From contig OZ005662.1 in assembly GCA_963930645.1 (NCBI GenBank), positions 5,089,436 to 5,153,435 of the forward strand: a stretch of DNA of 64,000 nucleotides, read 5' to 3'. Shown here one piece after another: positions 44,310 to 55,816 of the stretch (position 1 is the first letter of the stretch; the number at the start of each line of letters is the position of its first letter). Made by a program: the position numbers and the translations under genes. Origin of the DNA: Salticus scenicus. Its lineage: Eukaryota; Arthropoda; Arachnida; Araneae; Salticidae. The notes under the pieces are model-generated. The model was not told the DNA's origin. It saw only the letters and a program-made list of their open reading frames with translations, and ran no database searches.

Positions 44310-44739
44310 CGGCCCTCTTCACTCACCGTCGCCGGAAGCCCGAGCCAATGTTATTCAATGGGGAAATTTTCTTTACAAATAACTTATTTACTAATAAATA
44401 TTTTTAAATTCTGTTTTCACATTCAGAAAATTCCCAACTGTTAAATTGACGGACCTTTTTTAAAAATGTATTTTTTTTAATTTTTAATATATTATTTTAA
44501 AATTGTAAAAGGAAAAAATTTCACATATTGAAAATTCGTATTTTGCAGCTTCAAAATAAAATATAAAATTAAAAAAAATAATATTTTAGAAAAGGTGCGT
44601 CCATTTAACAGCTGGGAATTTTCAGAATGTGAAAACAGAATTTAAAAATAAGTATTAGTTAATAAGTTATTTGTAAAGAAAAATTTCCCATAGAATAACA
44701 TTAGTTTCGGCTTCCGGCGGCGGTGAGTGAAGAGGGCCC
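44310..44739. mobile_element. TTAA-flanked near-perfect palindrome
   Basis: TTAA at 44306-44309 and 44740-44743. Ends CGGCCCTCTTCACTCACC and, inverted, GGGCCCTCTTCACTCACC. Arms of about 200 bp meet in an AT-rich centre near 44525. The two short frames at 44173-44407 read the left arm and are not genes. Confidence 0.75.
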
Positions 44740-44827
44740 TTAAACGTAATGTTACAGTAACATACACTGAAGTTTAACAAAATATGTAAATTATTTAAAA
44801 TATTACTATATATAATTCGATGTCCTA

Positions 44828-45449
44828 TTTTTACTTTCTTCTATATGTAATATAGAGAAAGTATTGGATTCGTAAAAATTTTCGACCTCGGGTTTTTGAT
44901 GAATTTACACGTTTTGAGAGCTGTAGAACACGATTTGACTCTTTTTAGAAAATGTCTGTCTGTCTGTCAGTCTGTGTGTGCGACAAAATTTTGTGGCAAC
45001 TGTACCTCAGGTACTACTGCACAGAATTTCATAAAAAATGGTATGTAGTTGCACCTTGACATAAATTAGTGCCTATCAACTTTTGGTAAAAATTGTCTTA
45101 CAGGTTGCGTTGCCATCCCGCTTTTTCTAAATTTTTAACATGGTGATATAGGACAAAATTTTGTATAAATGTGCATAAAAAGAATTATTTTTTAGTAATC
45201 ATTATGAAATTTACAAGAATTACTTATAATAGAGATAGTCAACTGGGAAAAAATTTTTGTATGCGTAGGAGCCTCGTGAACCCCCCTGGTGGGAAGTCCC
45301 CCCTGAGGGGAGTAAATTTTCAAGATGGGTATCTTTCGAAAGGTCTCGTCAATACCTTTAAAACGAATGGTTGAACTATAAATCTGTGATAATTTAAAAC
45401 AAAGTTATGGATTTTTTTTACTTTTAACAAAAAATAACTTAGAAAAAGA

Positions 45450-45487
<38 letters not shown>

Positions 45488-45990
45488 GAAATTTAACCAG
45501 ACTTGGTATTTAGTTGGCCCCTGACATAAACTGGGGCTGATTAGATTTGGGGATCAATCACTCAACAGGTGGTGCTGTGATCGTACTTTTTCTAAATTTT
45601 TAACATGGACAAAGTTTCGTATAAATGTACATAATGGGAGTTATTCTTAACCTGTGATTGTGAAATTAATATGAATTATTGATAATAGTAGTAGTTAATT
45701 AGGAAAAAAATCTCGGTCATCGCTTCCCCCCCCCCTAGGGGAAAGTAACCCCGGGGGAAGGGGTAAATTTTCAAGATGGGTATCTTTCGAAAGGTCTCGT
45801 CAATATCTTTAAAACGAATGGTTGAACTATAAATATGTGATAATTTAAAACAAAGTTATCGATTTTTTTTTTTTAACGAAAAAAAACTTAAAAAAAAAAA
45901 ACGTAATTTTTTTTTTTTTTAATATTGTTACTGCGCGAATTTGTATAGGTAAATATAGAAGAAAGTCTTGTGGTGGCCACAGCATACTAG
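44828..45990 (+). mobile_element. HINE-like family Y, copy 2 (with duplicated 3' module)
   Basis: 5' hairpin ACTTTCTTCTATAT...ATATAGAGAAAGT, 'cgacctcgggtttttgatga' and a GTCTGTCTGTCTGTC core (44954-44968). A G/C-rich 'ccccc' segment and 'gtatctttcgaaaggtctcg' then occur twice (near 45325 and 45779), separated by a T-tract. The second module resembles the diverged copy Y3. It ends ATATAGAAGAAAGT, stem-loop GTGG-tgg-CCAC, CTAG. Confidence 0.75.
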
Positions 45991-46836
45991 TTTACTATAT
46001 AACATTATTATAAGCAAAGCGTTGTCATTTTGTCTGATTCATTTCAACAAAAAAGAAACTTGCGACGTTATGTAATAGACTTTTATAATAACATAATGGT
46101 CTGATTTTAATAAATTAAATTAATCGGAAATCACAAAGTTTCATGTTTGTGACATTATCTATATAGCATTTCTCTAACGTGGACCAGTTACGATTATATT
46201 TTGTAGAAATGATACGATAGTGACAATAAAATACGAGAGGATAAAAAATAACATACAAGTAATATTTAAGCACACGGACTCAGTTCAGTGATCTAATAAA
46301 ATAAATAAATGACGACATTTGTCTGATGAGATCATTTTATAGTAAAATTTATTTTTAAAATTTGCATCTTTACAATCCTTGCAAGCGTCATTAAACTCAG
46401 CAATGCTTTAAAGATATAAACAAAATATGAACTTTGTGTCATAAATTGACTGAAAAATGCAATAATAAAAAGTAAATTCAAAATAGGTACTAAGAGTTTT
46501 TAACAATAAATTATGCCAAAATGAAAAAAATATTAAAGTAAAATAAAGTAAAACAAAAGGGATCTCGCCAACATGGCGACAAAAAATTTAAAAGTCGCCA
46601 TAAGGGTCCTTTATTAAAGCTGTCTTGTCTAGGGAAATATGAAAACTGGGTCGTCAAACATGAATTTTATTTCGTTTTTTTTATATATATATATATATAT
46701 AATTTGGTTTAACTGTCATTAGCGTTTCATCTCACAAAAACTAATAATAATTTGGCTTCTGAAGAATTAAAATTGAAATTGGATGGTGAAATTGGTATAT
46801 GACTTATAAGTTTCTAATTTTAAAGGTTAAAAAAAA
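45991..46836. other. Intergenic, nothing recognised
   Basis: AT-rich, (TA)n at about 46681-46700; no gene or repeat match seen. Confidence 0.4.
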
Positions 46837-47505
46837 CTAGTATGTTGGAGCCACCACAAGACTTTCTTCTATATTTTCTTATACAAAGTCACTCAGTAAC
46901 AATATTAAAAAAAAGTTTTTTTTCGTTAAAAGTAAAAAAATCGATAACTTCGTTTTAAATTATAACAGATTTATAGTTCAACCATTCGTTTTAAAGGTTT
47001 TGACGAGACCATTCGAAAGATACCCATCTTGAAAATTTACCCCTCCCCAGGGGGGAAGCGATACCCCCACATGCACAGCATTTTTTCCCTAGTTAACTAC
47101 TACTATTATCAATAATTCCTATTAATTTTACAATCACGAGTTTAAAATAACTTTCATTATACACATTTATACGAAATTTTGTCCTATACTGTCATGTTAA
47201 AAGTTTACAAAAAATGCGATTACAGCGCCACCTGTAGAGCGATTGATCCCCAAATCTAATCAGCTCCAGTTTATGTCAGGGTGCAACTAAATACCAAGTT
47301 TGGTTAAATTTCATTCATTGGTTCGTTGAGTTACAGTGTCCACAAAAATCGTGATACACACAGATAGGCAGACAGACATTTTCTAAAAACTATCAATTCG
47401 TGTTCAGGACATCCCAAAACGTGTAGATACGTCAAAAAACGGAGGTCGAAAATTTTCACGAATCCAAGACTTTCTCTATATTATATATAAAAGAAAGTAA
47501 AAAAA
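46837..47505 (-). mobile_element. HINE-like family Y, copy 3
   Basis: Inverse orientation to its neighbours Y2 and Y4. CTAG at 46837-46840, decayed stem-loop, AGACTTTCTTCTATAT arm, 'gatacccatcttgaaaattta', 'cagcgccacctgtagagcga', CAGACAGACA core near 47369-47380, and 5' hairpin near 47469-47497. It is closest to the second module of Y2. Confidence 0.7.
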
Positions 47506-47673
47506 GAAAGAAAGAGACTGCGAAAATTTCGTATAGTTTTGCTAGTATAATATATTCCTATAATGACAGAAAAGTTTATCTTTGTAAAATTAAAACGAAA
47601 ATGATATTATTATCTGTTTGAAATCTTTTTCTCACAATTGCGAAAGTTTTTAAAAACTTGATTTATAAGGCTG

Positions 47674-48276
47674 TTTTTTACTTTCTTCTATATGTAATAT
47701 AGAGAAAGTATTGGATTCGTAAAAATTTTCGACCTCGGGTTTTTGATGAATTTACACGTTTTGAGAGCTGTAGAACACGATTTGACCATTTTTAGAAAAT
47801 GTCTGTCTGTGTATGTGTGTGTGTGACAAAATTTTGTGGCAACTGTATCTCAAGAACTACTGCACAGAATTTCATACAAATTGGTATGTAGTTGCACCTT
47901 GACATAAATTAGTGCCTATCAACTTTTGGTAAAAATTGTCTTACAGGTTGCGTTGCCATCCCGCTTTTTCTAAATTTTTAACATGGTGATATAGGACAAA
48001 ATTTTGTATAAATGTGCATAAAGAGACTTATTTTTTAGTAATCATTATGAAATTTGCAAGAATTATTTATAATAGAGATAGTCAACTGGGAAAAAATTTT
48101 TGTATGCGTAGGAACCTCGCCACCCCTCCTGGGGGGGGGAGTCCCCCCTCGAGGGGAGTAAATTTTCAAGATGGGTATCTTTCGAAAGGTCTCGTCAATA
48201 CCTTTAAAACGAATGGTTGAACTATAAATCTGTGATAATTTAAAACAAAGTTATCGATTTTTTTTTTACTTTTAAC

Positions 48277-48307
<31 letters not shown>

Positions 48308-48407
48308 GAAAAAAATCGTTTTTTTTTTTTTTTTTTAAATATTCTTACTGCGTGAATTTGTATAGGAAAATATAGAAGAAAGTCTTGTGGTGGCCACAAC
48401 ATACTAG
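47674..48407 (+). mobile_element. HINE-like family Y, copy 4
   Basis: Nearly identical to the first part of Y2 and without its second module. 5' hairpin, GTCTGTCTGTGTATGTGTG core, 'ggggggggagtcccccctcg' segment, poly-A/T, ATATAGAAGAAAGT, stem-loop GTGG-tgg-CCAC, CTAG at 48404-48407. High similarity to Y2 implies recent amplification. Confidence 0.8.
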
Positions 48408-49639
48408 TTTAATTTTATTATTATTATTATTATTCAAAAGTGACGGCAAGTAAATAACGCAGCACTTAAACCATTCATTCGTATTTCACAACCAACACCT
48501 ATGAAAACTCTCAAATTGAATATACTTGTCAAGTTCTTTGGTATTTTTAAGTGCCTTTTAACACTTGCACGCAAGTAAACACAAAACATAGGTTCCAATT
48601 GCACACCTTTTATTGAAATTTCTCGCGAGATTATAATCACTATTCTTTTTATGTACCAAACATTCAAGATACAAAGTGGTCCAAGTAGAAAGCTCAATAA
48701 TTTGTCGGAAATTAATTTAATTCATGCATCAGTATGGTATATTTTATAATATAAAACTTTCGAAAATTTCTTATGTTACTGATGTTAGTTACATAAATTT
48801 ACGTTGTCACTCCATACAGTTTTAAATCTATTTTTTACATATTATATCTGAATTTCCTTAAAGCAAATTCCCAAGACTTACGCCATTTGTATTCTAAGCT
48901 TACAAAATGGCGGATAATAAAATTTACTTACATCTTATAAATAATATATATATATATATATAAAGTTTTTAAGCATTAATTTGTTCTTTTTTACGGTAGT
49001 ATCCACACGAAATATTACGAAATAAGACAACTTTAAATGGTGTTTATTTTTCATTTACCTATTTCCTAAGTTATCGTTTTTTTAAATGCAGCTTGTGTTA
49101 TTATATTTAAAAAGAAAAGAAATTAATTCTGAAGGTTTCTAGGTCAATATTTTTGATGTGCAAAAACGACGCTTTTATACATATGTATTTATAGATCAGA
49201 ATCTAAATTCATCATAAGTTACTACGATTCTGAAATTTAAAGAGTTGCACGGTTTCGTCATGAGTTCTAAGTACAACGAATCAAGATCAAGAAAAAAAAT
49301 ATGCCAAACTTTGAAAAATATTTTTCGAAGAATTTCTTATATAAATTGACGTTCAGATACATGTTTATGACAGAAATTTATTTTTAATTACAGAAGAGCG
49401 TTCTTAGGTGTATTTTCAATCGAGCAAGTTTAACAGAACTCTTAATAATCTTCATATTCGTGCAAAGCTTCAAGCATATAATCCGGACTTTGGGGAAATT
49501 TTTTTAGAATATTTCCTTAAGAATACGTTTTCACATAAATTCAGAATAGATATTTATCAGAGATACATTATTTGATGCAAAATAATAGATTGAAGTACAA
49601 TATGCTATAGCTATTAAAAAAAAAAAAAAAAAAAAAGCA
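48408..49639. other. Intergenic, nothing recognised
   Basis: (TTA)n near 48415-48433 and (TA)n near 48945-48961; the 87-codon minus frame at 48434-48697 has no recognisable domain. Confidence 0.4.
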
Positions 49640-51235
49640 TTCAAATGCAATATTTACTGCAAAACAACCTATTCTAATACGGTGTGTGCTGCAAATAATA
49701 CATTGAAATGCAATGTTTGATCCAAAAGAATACATTCAAGTGCAATGTTTGATCCCAAAGAAAGCATTTAAATACAGTGTTTGATGCAGAAGAAGAGTAC
49801 ATTGAAAGGCGATGTTTAATGCAAAGGAATACACTGAAGTGCTAACTTTGACACAAAAGAGTATAGACTGAAATGCGATGTTTAATGCAAAAGAATACAC
49901 TGAAGTGTTAACTTTGACACAAAAGAGTAGATTGAAATGCGATGTTTAATGCAAAGGAATCCACTGAAGTGCTAACTTTGACACAAAAGAGTACATTGAA
50001 ATGCGATGTTTAATGCTAAGGAATACACAAGTGCTAACTTTGACACAAAAGAGTACATTGAAATGCGATGTTTAATGCAAAGGAATACACTGAAGTGCTA
50101 ACTTTGACACGAAAGAGTACATTGAAATGCGATGTTTAATGCAAAGGAATACACTGAAGTGCTAACTTTGACACGAAAGAGTACATTGAAATGCGATGTT
50201 TAATGCAAAGGAATACGCAAGTGCTAACTTTGACACAAAAGAGTACATTGAAATGCGATGTTTAATGCAAAGGAATCCACTGAAGTGCTAATTTTGACAC
50301 GAAATAGTACATTGAAATGCGATGTTTAATGCAAAGGAATCCACTGAAGTGCTAACTTTGACACAAAAGAGTAGATTGAAATGCGATGTTTAATGCAAAG
50401 GAATACACTGAAGTGCTAACTTTGACACGAAAGAGTACATTGAAATGCGATGTTTAATACAAAGGAATCTACTGAAGTGATAACTTTGACACAAAAGAGT
50501 AGATTGAAATGCGATGTTTAATGCTAAGGAATACACTGAAGTGCTAACTTTGACACAAAAGAGTACATTGAAATGCGATGTTTGATGGAAGAGAATATAT
50601 TAAAACACAATGATTAATCCAAAAGAATGCATTGAAATTCAATGTTTGATGCAAAAGATTATATTCAAGTGTAATGTTTGATGCAAAAGAACATACTGAA
50701 ATACAGTGTTTAATGTAAAAACATTCACTGAAACGCAATGTTTGACACAAAGAAATACACATAAGAGCAATATCTGATGCAAAAGAATATGATAAAATAC
50801 AATGTTTCATACGGAAGAATACATTGAAATACAATGTTTTATCTAAAAGAACAGTTTTAAATGCAATGTTTTATCGAAAGGAACACATTGAAATGCAGTG
50901 ATTTATCTAAAAGAACACATAAAAATGCGGTGTTTTACCTAAAATAACATATTGAAATGCAGTGTTTTATCTAAAAGAATACATTAAAATGAATTGATTT
51001 ATGTAAAAGAACACATTGAAATGCAATGTTTTACCTAAAAGAACACACTAAAATACAGTTTTTTACCTATAAGAACGCACTGAAATGCAGCGTTTTATTT
51101 AAAAGATCGCATAAAATGCGGTGTTTTACCTAAAATAACATATTGAAATGCAGTGTTTTATTTAAAAGAACACATTGAATATAGTGATTTATATAAAAGA
51201 ACACTCTGAAATGCAGTGTTTTGCGTTTTTATAAC
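49640..51235 (+). repeat. 32-bp minisatellite with a 64-bp higher-order block, upstream of IR gene 2
   Basis: The basic unit is 32 bp, of the type gaaatgcaatgtttgatgca-aagaatacatt. Between 49804 and 50580 two diverged 32-mers alternate as a 64-bp dimer: one 'gaaatgcgatgtttaatgca', one 'gaagtgctaactttgacaca'. There are twelve copies with very high identity. A few spacings of about 61 or 66 bp come from small indels. The flanks (49640-49804 and 50580-51225) are diverged monomers. The 96-codon minus frame at 50544-50834 is repeat-encoded and not a gene. Confidence 0.9.
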
Positions 51236-51395
51236 AAATTTGTTGCAAATGAATGCTATGGGGAAAAAATGTTTAAATAATGAATAATTTCGTAGATAAT
51301 GTAGCTAATAAAGTAACTGAAAATTCAGAAATAAAATTGTTAATCGTATAAATTAGCGTATTTGAAATACATTATTTTAAAAGCACGACAAAAAA

Positions 51396-52712
51396 ATGGC
51401 AACATTTCCAAGTTTCGTGAGAATTCTTACAAATTCAAAAACAGAATCTTTTGAGATTGATGGAAAAATAGAGACAAAGATTATTTTTGACCGATCTGCG
51501 TTGAAAATTATAGAACTTCTGTCTCAGGCCTTGAAATTTTCTTATGACTTAATACCTGCTGGAAAAATTCCAATTGGTAAACGAATGCCTAATGGTAGTT
51601 GGATCGGACTGATAGGGTTCATTCAACGAAACGAAGCAGACATGGTCATCGGTCAAATAGCTGTATCTGAATCGCGACTTGAAGCCGCTGATTTCAGCTA
51701 TCCCTATAACAGAATAAAAATTACGTTCGCAACCAGAAAACCAGAATATACACCTGACCTTCTTGCATTTATTTCGCCATTTTCTTTAGATACTTGGCTA
51801 TTCACAATAGCAACACTATTACTTGTACCAGCAGTTTTTTTCATGTTGTTTGAAAGGAAATATGCGTTTAGAAAACTAATGTTTGCGGCATACAATACAA
51901 TTGTTGACCAGGATATGGGTATAGAGCCAACAAGATTAAGAGAATACATATTATTAACTTTTTGGCAAATAGGTGCCGCCTTCTTGATCTTCTGCTACAC
52001 TGGCGTTCTCTTATCGTTTTTAACATTTCCTACATTGCGTGGAGTACGTACTATTCCGGAACTGGCAACTGCTATTGCAAAAGGGAAATACGAATGCACG
52101 ACCTATCCCGGGTCATTCCTTAACAAAGCCCTGTTGAACTCCAAAGACCCAATAGACAGAATAATTGGCCGCAGTCTGAATGGAACTAAGGGGAGTAAAG
52201 ACATTGAATCTGTGTTAGGCAGAAAGAAATCTAAAAAGAAATTCGCTTTTATCGGTGGTGAAATCGACTTGCTCCCTTATAAGCTCAAATATTTTATTTC
52301 TGATGACGAGTTCCTGCCAGCTTTGAGAGCAGTCGCTTTACAAAAGGGGTTTTGTTGCAAAAGGCCGTTAAACAGAGTAATAGGATATGTATGGGCGGCT
52401 GGAATTTTCGAGAAGATAAAACAAGACTACATGTTTCTTAAATCGATGCGCTTGGTTCAACGGTCATCCGATATTTTAAAGAGACATGAAGAGAGAGCCT
52501 TATCAATAGAAGACCTCGCAGGAGCCTTTATTTTACTTTGTTTAGGTTACATTTTGGCAACAGTCGTTTTTATTGTAGAGCTGATTATTGGTAAATCACG
52601 CAAAACGAAAAAGAAGCGCCGTTATAGAGATCAAAGCACACAATTTCTCTGTGCTAATGTTAAAACCGACTTTGAGTACTATCAAAAAGTTAAATTCAGA
52701 GGAGTTTATTAA
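51396..52712 (+). CDS. Divergent ionotropic receptor (iGluR-like chemoreceptor), IR gene 2
   Basis: Intact 438-aa single-exon frame with the same plan as IR gene 1. S1 carries NGSW at 66-69, QRNEAD at 77-82 and Arg94 in the ligand-arginine position. M1 is about 133-152. The pore segment has Gln172 but TIVDQ in place of TFIGQ, so pore chemistry may differ. M3 is about 184-210 (LLSFLTFP). S2 has RTIP, CTTYPG and ISDDE at 301-305, with a Cys pair at 320-321. M4 is about 375-398, followed by a Lys/Arg-rich tail. A -3 A and +4 G surround the ATG, which aligns with that of gene 1, and the frame is open only 15 bp further upstream (TAA at 51378-51380). No amino-terminal domain or clear signal peptide. 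The expected role is a sensory ligand-gated channel subunit; the ligand cannot be inferred. Confidence 0.92.
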   Translation: MATFPSFVRILTNSKTESFEIDGKIETKIIFDRSALKIIELLSQALKFSYDLIPAGKIPIGKRMPNGSWIGLIGFIQRNEADMVIGQIAVSESRLEAADFSYPYNRIKITFATRKPEYTPDLLAFISPFSLDTWLFTIATLLLVPAVFFMLFERKYAFRKLMFAAYNTIVDQDMGIEPTRLREYILLTFWQIGAAFLIFCYTGVLLSFLTFPTLRGVRTIPELATAIAKGKYECTTYPGSFLNKALLNSKDPIDRIIGRSLNGTKGSKDIESVLGRKKSKKKFAFIGGEIDLLPYKLKYFISDDEFLPALRAVALQKGFCCKRPLNRVIGYVWAAGIFEKIKQDYMFLKSMRLVQRSSDILKRHEERALSIEDLAGAFILLCLGYILATVVFIVELIIGKSRKTKKKRRYRDQSTQFLCANVKTDFEYYQKVKFRGVY

Positions 52713-53464
52713 ACATGTAGCTCATTGTTCAGTTCTCCTCAGCTTTTTCCAATCTTATTCAGAATAACTCGTTGATTTGTTTTCAAGTCAAATTTAAGTA
52801 TAAATGTCTGCTTTAAACAAAATTTTCCCAACAGCATTATATGAAAAAATTCTCACAATTGCAAAATAAATAAAGAATGAATCAAGAATTGTGAACGAAT
52901 CATGCCGGTCGTATATCTTAAATTTCTTATTTAGAGTAGCTGTTATTGTATAGAATTTAAAAACTGTGCTTCCTACTCCTAAAGCTCTAAAATTCCTTTT
53001 TGTGTGTTCCCTTTTTATGTCCCCCCCTCCCTCCATTTGCAGTGAAATTGTAGATCAGGACTCACTCCGTTAGTTTCCATCCTTAGGTACCAGAGGGTGC
53101 GTGACCCAATCACAGGTACCTCCAACCCACACTATCCGAAGATATAGCTTTATATATACAGATTTTAAACATAGAGAAATTTTGTGTCAAGAGTGATTTA
53201 TGAATCATTCACATTTCTCTTTACTTCTCAGTTCTAACCTTATTCAGAGTAACTTACTGATTTATTTTCAAATCAAATTTAAGAACAACTTTCCGTGTCT
53301 TCTTCAAATTTAGAATTCACAGTAGCTTTATATACTTACACTAATGATTGTGAAAATTGCAACACCATGAAGGAATTATCAGAAATTAATTAAATTTAAT
53401 ATACAAACGACTGGTACTGGTATAAATAAATGATTAAATTTTCAAAGCAATATATATATATATT
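52713..53464 (+). repeat. 3' flank of IR gene 2: first units of a dispersed repeat of about 170 bp
   Basis: Directly after the stop comes 'catgtagctcattgttcagt...ttattcagaataactcgttgattt...tcaagtcaaatttaa'. The same order recurs near 53195, 56120, 58440 and 58800. Two overlapping AATAAA sites (52865-52874) are plausible poly(A) signals for the IR. A T/C-rich block (53020-53035) and a ggtacc-containing stretch (53085-53130) are also present. Confidence 0.5.
52865..52874 (+). terminator. Poly(A) signals of IR gene 2
   Basis: Two overlapping AATAAA hexamers about 155 bp past the stop codon. Confidence 0.45.
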
Positions 53465-55816
53465 AATAATCTGAAAACTGTATTTTGTGCAGTCACCATG
53501 CGCTGTAATAAATGAAGCCAGACAACGTGGCATATAGAGTTAAACAGATTTTGAATGTCTGCCTGGGGAAGAGCATTCCATACTGTTTCTATGCATACGC
53601 AGAGTTCATCTGTAGAATCTATAGGACGAGGATCACGAGCGAGACACCGACCAATGAAATCCTACACATGTTCAATCAGTGGCATATCCGGCGAATAAAC
53701 AGGCCAAAACTAATTGGCATAGGTGGACTCTGCTCAGTTCCCCATCCTATTTATGTTCTCATAAATTTCTAGTGCGAGACATATTATAATCATGTTAAAA
53801 GAAATGAATTTCACCAAAGCTTGATACAGAATGAAATCCCCGCCTAATAGGCTATCCACCGTTCACTTCGATATATTTATCTTATTCTAATCTATTAATT
53901 TATTTTATCAGGGTCAATTCAATTGTTTAGTTTTCATGCTACTATTTTCAATGCAATAATCCTCAAAATTCATATTTATATGGAAAATTTACAATTTCGC
54001 TATATTGATAAAATCGTAAATTACGAAATTTTCCCATTAGAATATTTGTATTCAATCATGTTCAAACAAATATCATAAATGTAATTTTGAAGTTGTCTAA
54101 TGTATTTATGATACTCAAAATGGACGTTTATGCTCCATTTTGCCTTATTCTGACATGTTAAGCAAATCGTAAATTCCAAATAAATTACGAATTTTTTAAA
54201 TTGGAAAAATCATAGTCTATGATATTCATGCCAGTATCCTAAATAATATTTCGAAAGTGGTTTGACATCTTTACGATGAAAATATCCCTCAAGATTGACG
54301 TTTATGTGAAATTTTGCTCTATTCTGCCATGTTAAGAAATTCGTAAATTTCCAATAACTTATGAAATTTTTATATTGGAAAATTCATAGTCATTAATATT
54401 CATGCCAGTGTCCTAAATAATATTTCAAAAGTAGTCTGACATCTTTACGATGAAAATATCTCTAAAAATTGACGTTTATGGGAAATTTTGCCCTATACTG
54501 CCATGTTGAGAAATTCGTAAATTTCCAATAACTTGCGAAATTTTCAAAGTAGCATATTTATAGTTACTGATGTCCATTCCGGCATCAAAACTGATATTTT
54601 AAAACTGGTCTGACATTTTTACAGGAAGAAGTTTCCTTTTAATGCACGTTTAAGTGAATTTTTGTCCTATTCTGGCATAAGAAAATCTTAAATTTCAAAT
54701 AACTGCTGAAGTTTCTTAATTCGAATGTTGCAAATGGATAGGGTTCTTGCCAGTATTGAAAGTAATATTTTAAAACTGATCTGACCTCTCTGCGATCATT
54801 TGTTCGTGAGATATCGTGTAAACAGACTAACAAACTAACGGACTAACACATTAACGGACTGACACACTAACGGACGAACACACTAACAGACCCCCTACAG
54901 ACAGACACCATACAAATTTTGTCATTTTCGGATTCCTCACACCTGAAAACGTATAAAAAAGTAAAAAAAACCGGGGTCGAAATTTTTCACGATTGCCTAA
55001 GTTCCCCATACCTATAGTATGATGGGGAACTAAAAGAAGTTATATGTTTTCTGCTGAAAAAAGTCTTGAACATTCCTTGCAACATGTGAGCGGGCATTAT
55101 CTTGTTGAAAGGTAGCTCCAGGAATGCCTTGAAGGAAAGAGACAACTTCAGGCTCCAGCCCTTCTTTGACGTACCTGTTGCTATTAAGATTATTACCCAC
55201 AATTTGTAGTAGCTGAGATCGTCCATGATATGCAATCACACTCCAAACCACAACACCAGATGTTTGTCCACTATAACGTTCGGTAAGACACTCCAGGAGT
55301 TAGCGTTCACCGGAATAGCATCTAACACGTATATCATCATGGTATCACAAATTAAAGTGGGATTCGTCAGAAAGAAACACTTGTTGCCAATCTACAAACA
55401 AGTTTCTATGTTCAAGAGCCCATTTCAGCACCGATGGCTTTGCGTGAGAGAGATCCTGTTTAAAGGAGTTCTTGCACGCGCAGCCCGCCACGCAGACGAA
55501 TTCATGAAACAGACATTGATACATCTGTAGCAGTGGATCAAAGTACAGCTAACTGCCTAGATGGAGCTGTACGGTTAGTCAGAGCCATGCGGTCCAAGTA
55601 TCTATCTTCGCGCGTTGACATCATCTTTCGGGGTCCACGACTGGATTTTCTAGTTTTTGATTTTCGTCGGTCCACTGCTTCCGAACTCGCATCACTGTGC
55701 TGCTCTGCTGTTACACTGCACAGGTGCTGCTATGGCAGGATAGGATAGGAAAATCCTCCTTCACGAAGGCTAATGATTCTCTCCCGTCCAAACTCTGTAA
55801 ATTGTTGAAATGTCAT
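53465..55816 (-). pseudogene. Tc1-like transposase pseudogene, split by HINE-like element W2
   Basis: The minus frame from 55816 opens MTFQQFTEFGRERI (helix-turn-helix region) with early stops and shifts. Later blocks are FLSDESHF (first Asp 55366-55368), VVWSVIAYHGRSQ and FQQDNARSH (second Asp 55099-55101). W2 interrupts it, then SPDMPLIEHV follows with Glu at 53671-53673, a TAG where Trp is usual (53662-53664), and VWNALPQADIQNL. Without the insertion about 34 residues separate the last two catalytic residues (DD34E). Dead: several stops, frameshifts and the insertion. The + strand open frames across it are shadows. Confidence 0.9.
53710..55031 (-). mobile_element. Helentron/HINE-like element, family W, copy 2
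   Basis: Collinear with 792-2117. 5' hairpin with arms AGTTCCCCAT/ATGGGGAACT (54998-55031), 'acagacagacaccatac' core (54890-54920), four units of about 173 bp (near 54643, 54471, 54297, 54124), 5' arm again at 53736-53749, and a terminal segment ending TTAG. Inserted in an oligo-T stretch of the transposase with no duplication beyond T's. Confidence 0.8.

Noticed and set aside
50544..50834. 96-codon minus-strand open frame with a repetitive Cys/Phe pattern
   Set aside because: It is encoded entirely by the 32-bp minisatellite and reflects its period.
49640..51235. Regular direct repeats that resemble a CRISPR array at first sight
   Set aside because: Adjacent 32-bp units are homologous to each other with no unique spacers, and the context is a eukaryotic genome; it is a minisatellite.
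55225..55748. 101- and 71-codon + strand frames
   Set aside because: Antisense shadows of the decayed Tc1 transposase on the minus strand.
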